Shown here: positions 1-7,406 of the stretch, piece after piece
Layout of the letters: each line of letters starts with the position of its first letter
Numbering within the stretch: position 1 is the first letter of the stretch
From: DATKSS01 sp049582065
GTDB lineage: Bacteria > Chloroflexota > Dormibacteria > Dormibacterales > Dormibacteraceae
Assembly (NCBI GenBank): GCA_049582065.1
Contig: JBAUTF010000177.1
Coordinates: 1 to 33,291, forward strand
Reading direction: 5' to 3'
DNA length: 33,291 bases
Made by a program: the position numbers and the translations under genes
The notes under the pieces: generated by a model
Database searches by the model: none
What the model saw: the letters and a program-made list of their open reading frames with translations, nothing else
Told to the model about the DNA's origin: nothing

Positions 1-57
1 GGAGCGCATGGGACGGCCAGTATAGGACCGGCCGATCGCTCGGGCCCCGCGCCAGCC

Positions 58-333
58 TCAGGTCCCGGAAGGGCCTTCGCGCAGCGCACCGAGCGCCGCG
101 TACAGGGTCATCGCGACAAAGTCGGCCGGCATGCCGTCGGACACCGCGTCCAGCGCTTCCCCGAGATAGCGGCGGACGTTGGAGACGGGGTCGATTTCGG
201 CCAGCTCGAGGCAATCACGGATCGCCTCGGCGATCTCGGTGGGCGTGATCTCCTCGTCACCGGCCCCGTCCGAGACCGAGTTGATCAGCGCGATGGCGCG
301 CCGGATCCGCTCAGCGCCGGCGCGGCCGGGCAT
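58..333 (-). CDS. Small acidic helical protein of unknown function
   Basis: The product is about 91 residues, rich in Ala, Glu, Asp and Ile/Leu, with no signal peptide or membrane segment and no motif I recognise. The frame stays open to 405, but that would run 53 nt into khpB. The ATG at 333 starts 19 nt after the khpB stop, so I take it as the start. The composition suggests an all-helical domain with a central ITPTEIAEAIRDCLELAEID stretch. It lies last in the rpmH-rnpA-yidD-yidC-khpB run and is probably co-transcribed. In many bacteria mnmE occupies this slot; this protein is too short and has no G-domain. Coding nature is supported by position, strand and sensible protein composition only; no function is proposed. 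Confidence 0.55.
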   Translation of the reverse strand: MPGRAGAERIRRAIALINSVSDGAGDEEITPTEIAEAIRDCLELAEIDPVSNVRRYLGEALDAVSDGMPADFVAMTLYAALGALREGPSGT

Positions 334-352
334 CCCTGGTGTACCGGCGCGG

Positions 353-994
353 CTACCCGGCCGCCGGTTTGCGGGGGCCGACGACCACACGGCGCTCGGG
401 CTCATCGCCGATGCTCCCGCTGGTCACGTCCGGGTCGCCTTCGAGCGCAAGATGGATGGCGCGTCGCTCGAACGGCTGCATCGCGTCGAGAGTGATCGCG
501 TCGCCGGTCATCTTCACCTGGCGCGCCGCCCGCAGGGCGATCTCGCGCACCGTATGCTCGCGCCTCTGCCGGTAGCGCTCGACGTCGACGATGATCCGCT
601 CCCCTTCATCGAGGTGCCGGCCGACCATCACGTTGGTCACCGACTGAAGCGCCCGCAAAGTCTCGCCCCGCCAGCCAATCAGGGCGCCGAGGTCGCGCCC
701 GCTGATGTCGAGGGTGATCGGCTCAGCGCCAGGGCGAACAGAAACCTGGGCCCTGACGCCCATGTGCTTCAGGAGCCCTTCTACGAGCGTGCGCGCCAGC
801 TCAGCCTTGCCGTTGGGCGCCGCGCCCGCGGCGAGCTCGGCCGTCGGGTCCATCACGCTCACTTCGACGACGGTCTCCTCGGCGGTCTCGCTCAGGACCT
901 TGACGTCCACGTTCCTACGGCTCTCTTTCAGCTCTATCAACGCCGCGTCGACGGCCTCGTCAAGCGTGCGGCCCCGCCCTTCTGCTGATTTCAT
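353..994 (-). CDS. khpB: KhpB/Jag RNA-binding protein (Jag_N, KH and R3H domains)
   Basis: This 213-aa protein has the three-part Jag layout. The N-terminal Jag_N domain (about residues 1-50) holds the typical GRTLDEAVDAAL start. A KH domain in the middle has the loop LIGWRGETL. A C-terminal R3H domain carries PFERRAIHLAL. It has no membrane segment, so it should be a cytosolic single-strand RNA-binding protein; in Gram-positive bacteria KhpB works with KhpA in cell elongation and division control. The ATG at 994 is preceded by a clear AAGGAG about 9 nt upstream. The gene starts 19 nt after the yidC stop, matching the conserved yidC-jag pair, so the assignment is secure from both domain content and context. 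Confidence 0.95.
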   Translation of the reverse strand: MKSAEGRGRTLDEAVDAALIELKESRRNVDVKVLSETAEETVVEVSVMDPTAELAAGAAPNGKAELARTLVEGLLKHMGVRAQVSVRPGAEPITLDISGRDLGALIGWRGETLRALQSVTNVMVGRHLDEGERIIVDVERYRQRREHTVREIALRAARQVKMTGDAITLDAMQPFERRAIHLALEGDPDVTSGSIGDEPERRVVVGPRKPAAG

Positions 995-1013
995 CAGCGC
1001 TCACTCCTTGCCC

Positions 1014-1934
1014 TCATTTCTTGGGCTTCTTCGGTCGGGAGCCATTCGTTGGCCCGCTCTTGGGGCCGCCGGCGGGTCCTTTCTTCGGCGGCGGTGACGG
1101 CGCACCCCCGGCCCCGGCCCTGAACCTTGCCGGCAATATGTTCCCCCACCCGACCACGAAGCTCTGCTGAATGATACTGACGCAGTTCCCGATGAACCAG
1201 TAGAGGCCCAGCCCGGCGGGGACGTTGAGGGCGAAGTAGCCGATCATCAAGGGCGACAACCAGACCATGGTCCGCTGCATCTGCTGGGTCTGCGCCTCCT
1301 GGTCGGTGGGGTTGACCGGGGGCGGCATCTGCAGCATCCGCGACTGCACCAGGGTCGTCAGCGCAGCGAGCAGCGGGAACACCACGTACGCCAGCGCCGG
1401 GATCGGCAGCCCGGCGAACAGCAGGTGGTGGTTGGGGTTGTCGTTGAGGTTGGGCACGAATAGAAAGTGCGTCGGAGTGTTCGTATGGGCGCGCGCGAAC
1501 CCCGTGAACACGTAGTAGAGCGCCATCAGGATCGGCATCTGAACGACCAGCGGCAGACATCCGACCAGGCCGCCCAGCGGGTTGACCCCGTGCTCCTGGT
1601 ACAGCTTCATCATCTCCGCGTTCAGCTTCTGCGCGTCCTTCTTGTACTTCTTGCGCAGCTCGGCTACCTGCGGCGCAAGCTTTCTCTGCTCGGCCATCGA
1701 GCGTCTCTGCGTCACGAGCTGGAACTGCTGCAGCGGGGCCAATATCAGGCGGATCACGATCGTCAGGACGATGATCGCCACGCCATAAGCGCCGATCGTT
1801 TCGAGGATAGGGACGCCCTGGAAATGGACGTAGATGAAGGTGAGGAGCGACGAAAGAGGATTCTTCACCAGCAAAGTCCACAGGTCGACGACCGGCTTGA
1901 AAACGTCGAAGAACGAGCTGAGGTAGATGGTCAA
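1014..1934 (-). CDS. yidC: Membrane protein insertase YidC/Oxa1 family
   Basis: The 306-aa protein has the Oxa1/YidC core: a first membrane segment around residues 45-70 (GAYGVAIIVLTIVIRLILAP), then the charged cytoplasmic hairpin with KLAPQVAELRKKYKKDAQKL, then the conserved NPLGGLVGCLPLVVQMPILMALYYVF segment and two or three further hydrophobic segments ending in GLGLYWFIGNCVSIIQQ. The large periplasmic P1 domain of Proteobacteria is absent, as in Gram-positive-type YidC. The tail is Pro/Lys-rich and basic, which fits ribosome contact. It inserts inner-membrane proteins alone or with SecYEG. The start is a TTG with AGGAG only 3 nt away, so spacing is tight. It lies between yidD and khpB in an operon-like run. 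Confidence 0.95.
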   Translation of the reverse strand: MTIYLSSFFDVFKPVVDLWTLLVKNPLSSLLTFIYVHFQGVPILETIGAYGVAIIVLTIVIRLILAPLQQFQLVTQRRSMAEQRKLAPQVAELRKKYKKDAQKLNAEMMKLYQEHGVNPLGGLVGCLPLVVQMPILMALYYVFTGFARAHTNTPTHFLFVPNLNDNPNHHLLFAGLPIPALAYVVFPLLAALTTLVQSRMLQMPPPVNPTDQEAQTQQMQRTMVWLSPLMIGYFALNVPAGLGLYWFIGNCVSIIQQSFVVGWGNILPARFRAGAGGAPSPPPKKGPAGGPKSGPTNGSRPKKPKK

Positions 1935-1956
1935 TCTCTCCTAGATGCGGCCGTGG

Positions 1957-2166
1957 TCAGGGAACAGGATCGTAGCCGCCCTTGGCAAACGGGTGACAGC
2001 GCGCGATCCGCGTGGCACCCATCCAGCCTCCCCGCAGCCAGCCGTAGCGCTCGATCGCCTCGTACGTGTAATGAGAGCACGACGGGTAGTAGCGGCACGA
2101 AGGCGGCAGGATCTTGGAGAACGACATCTGGTAACCGCGGATCAGAGCCAGGAACACCCTCGTCAT
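1957..2166 (-). CDS. yidD: Membrane protein insertion efficiency factor YidD
   Basis: The product has 69 residues with the YidD hallmark: an N-terminal amphipathic helix (LALIRGYQMSFSKIL) followed by PPSCRYYPSCSHYTYEAIERYG, with two Cys in the CRYYPSC pattern, and a later G-ATRIARCHPFAKGGYDPVP tail. YidD is a small membrane-peripheral protein that assists YidC-dependent insertion. The start overlaps the rnpA stop by 4 nt (ATGA), indicating translational coupling, and yidC follows 22 nt downstream. Length and motif order match the family fully. Confidence 0.95.
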   Translation of the reverse strand: MTRVFLALIRGYQMSFSKILPPSCRYYPSCSHYTYEAIERYGWLRGGWMGATRIARCHPFAKGGYDPVP

Positions 2167-2522
2167 GCGTTCAGCCTTGCCAGCCTGAGCGCAGCCTGTG
2201 AAGCCTCCGCTTTGAGTTCGGCGAACGACAACTTGAGCGCCGCCGGGCGTGCGATCAGGACCACGTCATATCGTATTCCCACCTCGCGCAGCGGCGAATC
2301 AGCCCCGAAGAGCTCGACCCGGGATACCTCCCGCAAGCGCCGGCGCGCCCGGTTGCGGTCGACCGAAGACCTGATTGCGCGGCTGACCGTGACCCCCACC
2401 CGGCCCGCCTCGGTTTCGCCCGGGACGGCAAAGCCGACCAGGGCACGACCGCTGTAAAACCGCTTGCCGTTCATCGCCGCCTGGAAGTCGCCCTGCCGGC
2501 GCAGCCGATAGCGCTTCTTCAC
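2163..2522 (-). CDS. rnpA: Ribonuclease P protein component
   Basis: The 119-aa basic protein begins LRRQGDFQAAMNGKRFYSG, typical of RnpA, and carries the RNR signature region as SSVDRNRARRRLREVSR, the arginine-rich helix that contacts the RNase P RNA. It serves as the protein cofactor for tRNA 5'-end maturation. The start is GTG (reading VKKR...), 13 nt after the rpmH stop, and the end overlaps yidD by 4 nt. This rpmH-rnpA-yidD order is the conserved bacterial arrangement. The RNase P RNA gene itself is not in this window. Confidence 0.95.
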   Translation of the reverse strand: MKKRYRLRRQGDFQAAMNGKRFYSGRALVGFAVPGETEAGRVGVTVSRAIRSSVDRNRARRRLREVSRVELFGADSPLREVGIRYDVVLIARPAALKLSFAELKAEASQAALRLARLNA

Positions 2523-2535
2523 GGCGCGAAGCGGC

Positions 2536-2718
2536 TTAGCTAGTCAGCCGCTGACGGCCCTTTCGGCGTCGGTTCTGCACCACGCGCACACCACCCCGTG
2601 CGCTCATGCGGCGAAGAAAGCCGTGCACGCGGCGGCGATACCTTTTCTTGGGTTGGAAGGTTCGTTTGATCGCGGTAGTGTACCCGAGGCTGCAGGCGAC
2701 TAATTGGATACCGGTCAT
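2536..2718 (-). CDS. rpmH: 50S ribosomal protein L34 (start codon uncertain)
   Basis: The last 44 residues are unmistakable L34: KRTFQPKKRYRRRVHGFLRRMSARGGVRVV followed by NRRRKGRQRLTS. L34 normally begins MKRT directly. Here the codon before KRT is ATC (2670-2668), not ATG. The only in-frame ATG upstream is at 2718 and adds a 16-residue non-family leader (MTGIQLVACSLGYTTA). I give the 2718 start because ATC is very rare as an initiator, but a true start at ATC, or a base error for ATG, fits the family better. A TACACT hexamer at 2682-2677 lies 6 nt before the ATC, which would place transcription initiation at or next to that codon if it is a -10 box. The gene faces away from dnaA. Confidence 0.9.
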   Translation of the reverse strand: MTGIQLVACSLGYTTAIKRTFQPKKRYRRRVHGFLRRMSARGGVRVVQNRRRKGRQRLTS

Positions 2719-3196
2719 ATAACTTCATCAGTCGCCCTTCATGCCTTGCGGTATCCACAGGCCGGTGTTACACTGCCCGGCCGGAAGCAGCCAAGCCAGG
2801 TGCACGGTTACGCCCTCAGTACGGATTGTGTAGCCGAGACCCACTAATAACTACAACCTACCAGCACTTTAACGTATAACACCGCTTCCATATTTCGGGA
2901 TGGACCGGATAGGGGATTTCGGACAGGTCGGCACCGCCAGCCTGTGGAAATCCGCTCCGCTCTTTTCCACAGGTACTCAAGGAGGCGGGGCTCATGATTT
3001 CAGAGCTTCGGCGGGAGCCTGGGGTCGCGGGGGGCGCGGTTCAGCGCGTTACGGCGGCCGGCTCAGTGGGCGGATCCGAGACCGGATTTGACCCCAGGTT
3101 GTCCACAGCATTTGCAGAGCAGGGAAGGCTCGAATACCCAGGAGGGCATGGGCCGTCCACAGGTCTTTCGGCACGGAAAAGTAAGGAGGGGGTTGC
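2719..3196. other. Candidate chromosomal origin (oriC), rpmH-dnaA intergenic region
   Basis: This is the largest gene-free stretch (478 nt) and separates minus-strand rpmH from plus-strand dnaA. It holds DnaA-box-like 9-mers relative to TTATCCACA: GTATCCACA at 2751-2759, ATTTCCACA on the minus strand at 2943-2951, TTTTCCACA at 2963-2971, TTGTCCACA at 3099-3107 and CCGTCCACA at 3153-3161. An AT-rich patch at about 2843-2895 (for example ACTAATAACTACA and TTTAACGTATAAC) could be an unwinding element. It also contains a hairpin-prone GC segment at 2761-2795. DnaA initiation at such a site is established for this gene context; the precise unwinding point is inference. No convincing ORF is present; short frames at 2900-3200 have no recognisable protein character. 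Confidence 0.75.
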
Positions 3197-4579
3197 GTGA
3201 ACCAGGACCAGATCTGGTCTCAGGTGCAAGAGGAGCTGCGGTTCCAGCTGGCCAAGCGCACCTATGACATGTGGCTGAAGAACACTTCGGTCGTCTCGGC
3301 GGACGGCGGGACCTTCCGCATCGGCGTCCCGAGCAAGCTCGCCAAGGACTGGCTCGAAGACCGTTTCGCGGGGCTCATCCAGGAAACACTGAACGCCGTC
3401 ACCGGCTCTGAGGTGGACATCGATTTCGTCATCTCGCCCAGCGGCCACCGGCCGCCGCTGTCGCCGTTCGACGGCAACGGGAGTGGAGACGACGGTTCGG
3501 AGAACGGCCACGACAACGGGGCTGAGGCGGTCGCCGACACGCCGGTCATCGCCCCGTCCGAGCTCAACGCGCGCTTCCGGTTCTCATCATTCGTCGTCGG
3601 CCACAACTCCCAGTTCGCACACGCGGCGGCGAAAGCTGTCGCCGAAGCGCCCGGCGACAGCTACAACCCGCTGTTCCTTTATGGAGGCGTGGGCCTTGGC
3701 AAAACCCACCTCATGCATGCCATCGGCCACGAGGTTCATGACCGATTCCCGCGCAAGCGCGTGGTCTACCTGACCTCGGAGCAGTTCACGAACGAGGTGA
3801 TCAGCTCCATCGCGACTGCACGCATGGGAGAGTTCCGTCACAAGTACCGCACCGTCGACGTCCTGCTCATCGACGACGTGCAGTTCCTCGCCGGCAAGGA
3901 CCGCACGAAAGAGGAGTTCTTCCACACCTTCAATGCTCTGCACGAGATCAACAAGCAGATCGTCATCTCGAGCGATCGCCCACCCAAGGAGATCCCCACG
4001 CTTGAGGATCGCCTTCGCTCACGTTTCGAGTGGGGCCTGATCGCCGACATCCAGCCCCCGGACTTCGAGACGAGGCTCGCCATCCTACACTCCAAGCTGG
4101 GCGCGAACAGCGGCCTCATCCCTGAAGAGGTGCTCAGCTTCATCGCTCACAAGGTGCAGCGGAACATCCGCGAGCTGGAAGGCGCGCTGACCCGCGTGCA
4201 GGCGTTCGCCGCCGTTCACCAGCGCCAGGTCGACGAGGAGGAGGCGGCCCGCCTGCTGGCCGACATCATCCCTGCCGGCACCCGCAAACCGATCAACGTC
4301 GAGCGCATCCAGTCCCTGGTCGCCGATTACTACAACGTCACGCTCGAGGACATGAAGGGAAAGCGGCGCGACAAGCACATCGTCTTCCCGCGCCAGGTCG
4401 CTATGTTCCTGGTGCGCGAGGAGACTCCTTCATCGCTGCCGGCGATCGGGAAGGCTTTCGGCGGTCGCGACCACACAACCGCGCTGCACTCCATCGAAAA
4501 GATCGCCAATGAGCTGAAAGAGGACGAGCGGCTGCGTTACGAGGTGCAGGCCATCCGCGAGAAACTGTACGTCCAGTGA
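3197..4579 (+). CDS. dnaA: Chromosomal replication initiator DnaA
   Basis: The 460-aa protein shows all four domains: N-terminal domain I (residues 1-80, WSQVQEELRFQLAKRTYDMWL), a short acidic Gly/Asp-rich linker (about 88-115), the AAA+ ATPase with Walker A GGVGLGKT (163-170) and Walker B DVLLIDDVQF (221-230), and the C-terminal helix-turn-helix with the DnaA signature GGRDHTTALHSIEKI (422-436) that reads DnaA boxes. It binds and melts oriC when ATP-loaded and is also a transcription factor. The start is GTG at 3197, supported by a strong AAGGAGGGGG just upstream at 3183-3192. Candidate boxes flank the gene on both sides, which is compatible with autoregulation. Confidence 0.98.
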   Translation: MNQDQIWSQVQEELRFQLAKRTYDMWLKNTSVVSADGGTFRIGVPSKLAKDWLEDRFAGLIQETLNAVTGSEVDIDFVISPSGHRPPLSPFDGNGSGDDGSENGHDNGAEAVADTPVIAPSELNARFRFSSFVVGHNSQFAHAAAKAVAEAPGDSYNPLFLYGGVGLGKTHLMHAIGHEVHDRFPRKRVVYLTSEQFTNEVISSIATARMGEFRHKYRTVDVLLIDDVQFLAGKDRTKEEFFHTFNALHEINKQIVISSDRPPKEIPTLEDRLRSRFEWGLIADIQPPDFETRLAILHSKLGANSGLIPEEVLSFIAHKVQRNIRELEGALTRVQAFAAVHQRQVDEEEAARLLADIIPAGTRKPINVERIQSLVADYYNVTLEDMKGKRRDKHIVFPRQVAMFLVREETPSSLPAIGKAFGGRDHTTALHSIEKIANELKEDERLRYEVQAIREKLYVQ

Positions 4580-4820
4580 CAGGCCTTTCCACACTTTGTC
4601 CGGAAGGCCTATGGATGCGCGTGGGAAGATGCCACCGCGAGCCATCGCTCCCCAGCCAGTCAACATGGCGACGGGCAGACCGGCATGGTTGCCCAGACCT
4701 TATCCACGGAGCGGTCCGATCTGTAAATGATCTCGATATCCACAGTCCGCACAGCGCTTACTGTTATCGAGTACGGATAAGTTCAATCAAGAAAAACTCT
4801 TTTAACGGGGGACAAGTGTC
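4580..4820. other. dnaA-dnaN intergenic region with DnaA-box-like sites
   Basis: These 241 nt hold no gene. They contain TTATCCACG at 4700-4708 (one mismatch to consensus), ATATCCACA at 4736-4744 (one mismatch), CTTTCCACA at 4585-4593 and, on the minus strand, TTATCCGTA at 4780-4772. The end of the stretch (4724-4805) is notably AT-rich for this genome, with GAAAAACTCTTTTAACG just before dnaN. The dnaA-dnaN spacer is the origin in several Gram-positive bacteria, so the origin may be bipartite across dnaA. It should also hold the dnaN promoter; I cannot place it confidently. Confidence 0.6.
4581..4610. terminator. Hairpin just after the dnaA stop codon
   Basis: AGGCCTTtCC at the left pairs with GGAAGGCCT at the right across a loop of about a dozen bases, starting 2 nt after the dnaA TGA. 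There is no T-run after it, so it is not a textbook intrinsic terminator. It may attenuate read-through or protect the dnaA mRNA end. The loop contains the weak DnaA-box-like CTTTCCACA. Confidence 0.35.
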
Positions 4821-5966
4821 TTGAATGCCAAAGTTCTCACAGCTCAGATGAAGGTCACCTGCAGGCCATCCGTTTTGGGCCAGGCTCTCCAGGTCGTGTC
4901 TCGCGCCATCTCCAGCAGGACCACCCTGCCCATCCTCAACAACATCCTCATCGAGACCACCGCCGACGGCCTCGCGCTGACCGCGACCAACCTGGAGATC
5001 GGCATCCGGAAGCTCGTCCCCGCAGAGGTCGCCTTGGAGGGCGCCACCACGGCGCCGGCCCGCCTACTCACGGATTTCGTGAGTACTCTGCCGGACCAGG
5101 ACCTCGAGATGACCCTCGATGGTTCGACCCAGTCGCTGGCTCTTCGATGCGCGCGGTTCGACACCCACATCAAGTGCATCGAGTCGGAGGAGTTTCCACC
5201 CGGCCCGCGGCCGGACGAGGGAGACCGGCTCGAGGTTGCGCTGGACGACCTGGTCAGCGCGGTCGAGCAGACGCAGATGGCCGCTTCGACCGACGAGGCT
5301 CGGCCTGTGCTCACCGGAGTCCTCGTCCAGGTGGAGGGCGGCAACGTGACGCTGGCCGCCACCGACGGCCACCGGCTCGCGGTGCGCAAGCTCGCGGCCT
5401 CCGGGGCATCAAATCTCGAGGCCAGCCTCATCGTGCCCGCCCGCGCGCTCGCCGAGCTTTCGAGGGTGCTGAAGGGCGAGCCGGGCAAGGTCGAGATCAT
5501 CATCTCGAAGGCCCGCAACCAGGTGTTCTTCCGGGCCGGCACGTCGGAGCTGACCTCCCGGCTTATCGACGGGAAGTATCCCAACTACGCACAGGTTATC
5601 CCCAACAAGAGCTCGACCAAGGTCCGGGTTTCGACCAGCGAGCTCACCCAGACCGTGCGCGCTGTTTCGCTCTTCGCGCGTGACAGCGCCAACGTCATCC
5701 GGATCAAGGCCCAAGCGGGCGCCCTCGTGCTGTCCGCCACGACCAACGAGGTCGGCGACAGCAAGGCCGAGATGGCCGCCGACGTGGACGGATCCGACAT
5801 CCAGATCGCCTTCAATGCCCGCTACGTCCTGGATGCCCTGGGCGTCATCGGTGAAGACCAGGTCGAGCTGCTGTTCGACGGTCCGCTGAGCCCGGGCTTG
5901 CTGCGACCGCCGGGCAAGGAGCACTACATCTACGTGATCATGCCCGTGCGGGTGGCGATGTCCTAG
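4821..5966 (+). CDS. dnaN: DNA polymerase III beta subunit (sliding clamp)
   Basis: The protein has 381 residues from the TTG at 4821, the usual clamp length. It shows typical beta-clamp blocks: ISSRTTLPILNNILIET near the N-terminus, AATDGHRLAVRK in the middle domain and the C-terminal YVIMPVRV. It forms the ring that tethers polymerase III to DNA. The start is debatable: TTG at 4821 has GGGGGA about 9 nt upstream, while the ATG at 4848 gives the conventional start MKVTCRPSV but lacks a visible ribosome site. Between them an out-of-frame ATG at 4825 opens an eight-codon minigene whose TGA overlaps the 4848 ATG (ATGA), so re-initiation is conceivable. dnaN follows dnaA and precedes recF, as is standard. 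Confidence 0.97.
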   Translation: MNAKVLTAQMKVTCRPSVLGQALQVVSRAISSRTTLPILNNILIETTADGLALTATNLEIGIRKLVPAEVALEGATTAPARLLTDFVSTLPDQDLEMTLDGSTQSLALRCARFDTHIKCIESEEFPPGPRPDEGDRLEVALDDLVSAVEQTQMAASTDEARPVLTGVLVQVEGGNVTLAATDGHRLAVRKLAASGASNLEASLIVPARALAELSRVLKGEPGKVEIIISKARNQVFFRAGTSELTSRLIDGKYPNYAQVIPNKSSTKVRVSTSELTQTVRAVSLFARDSANVIRIKAQAGALVLSATTNEVGDSKAEMAADVDGSDIQIAFNARYVLDALGVIGEDQVELLFDGPLSPGLLRPPGKEHYIYVIMPVRVAMS

Positions 5967-6031
5967 ATCCCCGCGACATCAAAGACTCGGCCGTGATTTC
6001 GTGGGGACCCGTCGAGCTGAGCGGCGCGTAG

Positions 6032-7117
6032 GTGCGACTACGGCGGCTCCAGCTCAGGAATCATCGCAACTACGCGCACCTGGATCTGGCGCCGGGACCG
6101 GGCGTCAACGTGTTCATCGGGACCAACGGTCAGGGCAAGACGAACCTGCTCGAGGCGGTGGCCATGCTCGCGCTGTCGTCCTCGCCGCGGGCCAGGCGCG
6201 AGCTGGAGCTCGTCGGCCCGGTCACGTCCGCGTCCCGCATCGAGGCCGAGGTCGAGAGCGCGGACCGCAAGGTCGAGCTGGCCATCACGCTCAACGTCGA
6301 GGGCGAACGGACCAAGCGCACGATCGAGGTGGACGGGGTGCGCCGCCGGGCGTTCGACCTTCCCGGACATTTCCGCGTCACCCTCTTCTGGCCGGACGAC
6401 CTGGGCCTGGTCAAGGCCGGCCCTGAGCTCCGCCGGCGCTTCCTGAACCAGATGCTGGTCCAGGTCGAACCCGGGTACGCTCGGTCGCTGGCGGGACTCC
6501 GGCGCGTGCTCGACCAGCGCAACAGCCTGCTCAAGAAGATGGCATCGGGCGACGGAGGCGACGATGTGCTCGAGGCATGGAACCAGGAGCTCGTCGTGAT
6601 CGGGACCGAGATCGCCTCTGCGCGAGCGAAGGCGGTTCTCGAGCTCGGGCCTGAAGCGGCCAGGTGCCACGCCGAGATCGCCTCCGGAGAGCGCCTGGAG
6701 ATCCGCTACGAGGGGCCTCCCGAAAACCTGGCGGAGGCTGTGCATAACTCACTGGCCGTGGACCTGCGCCGCGGCTCCACGAGCGTGGGTCCGCATCGAG
6801 ACGACGTCCGCGTGCTCCTCGACGGCCAGGACGCACGTTCGTACGGCTCCCAGGGCCAGCAGAGGACCGCGGTGGTCAGCCTCAAGCTGGCGGAAGCGGC
6901 AATGATCACTCGCCGCACCGGCGAGCGTCCGGTGCTCTTGCTGGACGACGTGCTTTCCGAGCTGGATGGCGAGCGGCGCGCCGCGCTGCTCAGGGAGGTG
7001 GCGGGCGACGGCCAGGTCATCATCACCTCGGTCGAGGCCGGTCCTTTTCCCCCGGAGTTGATCTCCCGTGCGATGGTCTGGACTGTCGACGGCGGCAGGA
7101 TCGAGCCCTGTGGATAA
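6032..7117 (+). CDS. recF: DNA replication and repair protein RecF
   Basis: The 361-aa SMC-like ATPase carries Walker A GTNGQGKT (30-37), the ABC-type signature SQGQQRTAVVSLKLAE and Walker B VLLLDDVLSELD. RecF loads RecA at single-strand gaps with RecO and RecR. The start is a GTG at 6032, giving MRLRRLQLRNHRNY, which matches the family N-terminus; the 65 nt after dnaN hold no other gene. The stop codon lies inside a perfect DnaA box (TGTGGATAA, 7109-7117) and overlaps the start of dciA by 8 nt. Confidence 0.97.
   Translation: MRLRRLQLRNHRNYAHLDLAPGPGVNVFIGTNGQGKTNLLEAVAMLALSSSPRARRELELVGPVTSASRIEAEVESADRKVELAITLNVEGERTKRTIEVDGVRRRAFDLPGHFRVTLFWPDDLGLVKAGPELRRRFLNQMLVQVEPGYARSLAGLRRVLDQRNSLLKKMASGDGGDDVLEAWNQELVVIGTEIASARAKAVLELGPEAARCHAEIASGERLEIRYEGPPENLAEAVHNSLAVDLRRGSTSVGPHRDDVRVLLDGQDARSYGSQGQQRTAVVSLKLAEAAMITRRTGERPVLLLDDVLSELDGERRAALLREVAGDGQVIITSVEAGPFPPELISRAMVWTVDGGRIEPCG
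7109..7117 (-). promoter_or_regulatory. Perfect DnaA box at the recF/dciA junction
   Basis: TGTGGATAA on the plus strand is the exact complement of TTATCCACA. It spans the recF stop codon (TAA) and the dciA GTG start. It is the only perfect consensus box I found in the window. One 9-mer can occur by chance or be shaped by coding constraint, so function as a DnaA-binding or titration site is inference. Confidence 0.5.
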
Positions 7118-7406
7118 GTTGGGCAATATCCTGCCCAGAGTGCTGCGCAAGCAGCCCGACGCGGCACGCCTGATCGGATCCCAGGTCGCATCCGCGTTTC
7201 GGGCCGTCATCGGGGAATCCGCCGGCCTCTGTGACGAGGTCGATCTGCACTCCGGGACGCTGGTCGTCACCACCTCCAGCCCGGCCCTGGCGCATCAGCT
7301 GAGGCTTGACGCGGAGACGATCGTCGAGAGGCTGAACGCGTTGAACCTCGGCCGCAAGGTCCGCACGCTGCGCGTCCGGATCGGGCACTCCACGCCGGCC
7401 TCATGA
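7110..7406 (+). CDS. dciA: DUF721/DciA-family protein, putative replicative helicase loader
   Basis: The 98-aa product starts at the GTG at 7110 and reads VDKLGNILPRVLRKQPDAARL, then LHSGTLVVTTSSPALAHQLRLDAETIVERLNA, the KH-like DUF721 pattern. DciA proteins help load the replicative helicase DnaB in bacteria lacking DnaC/DnaI. Position just after recF is typical in Actinobacteria and relatives. The gene overlaps recF by 8 nt and the next gene by 4 nt, which points to tight translational coupling. A longer reading from 7068 would sit inside recF and is unlikely. Confidence 0.85.
   Translation: MDKLGNILPRVLRKQPDAARLIGSQVASAFRAVIGESAGLCDEVDLHSGTLVVTTSSPALAHQLRLDAETIVERLNALNLGRKVRTLRVRIGHSTPAS

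Noticed and set aside
1..57. CGGCC...GGCCG inverted repeat at the left edge
   Set aside because: Five-base arms with no T-run are too weak to call a terminator, and the neighbouring gene lies outside the window.
2900..3200. Short plus-strand frames in the rpmH-dnaA gap
   Set aside because: Gly/Arg-rich composition, no ribosome site, overlap with DnaA boxes; treated as non-coding.
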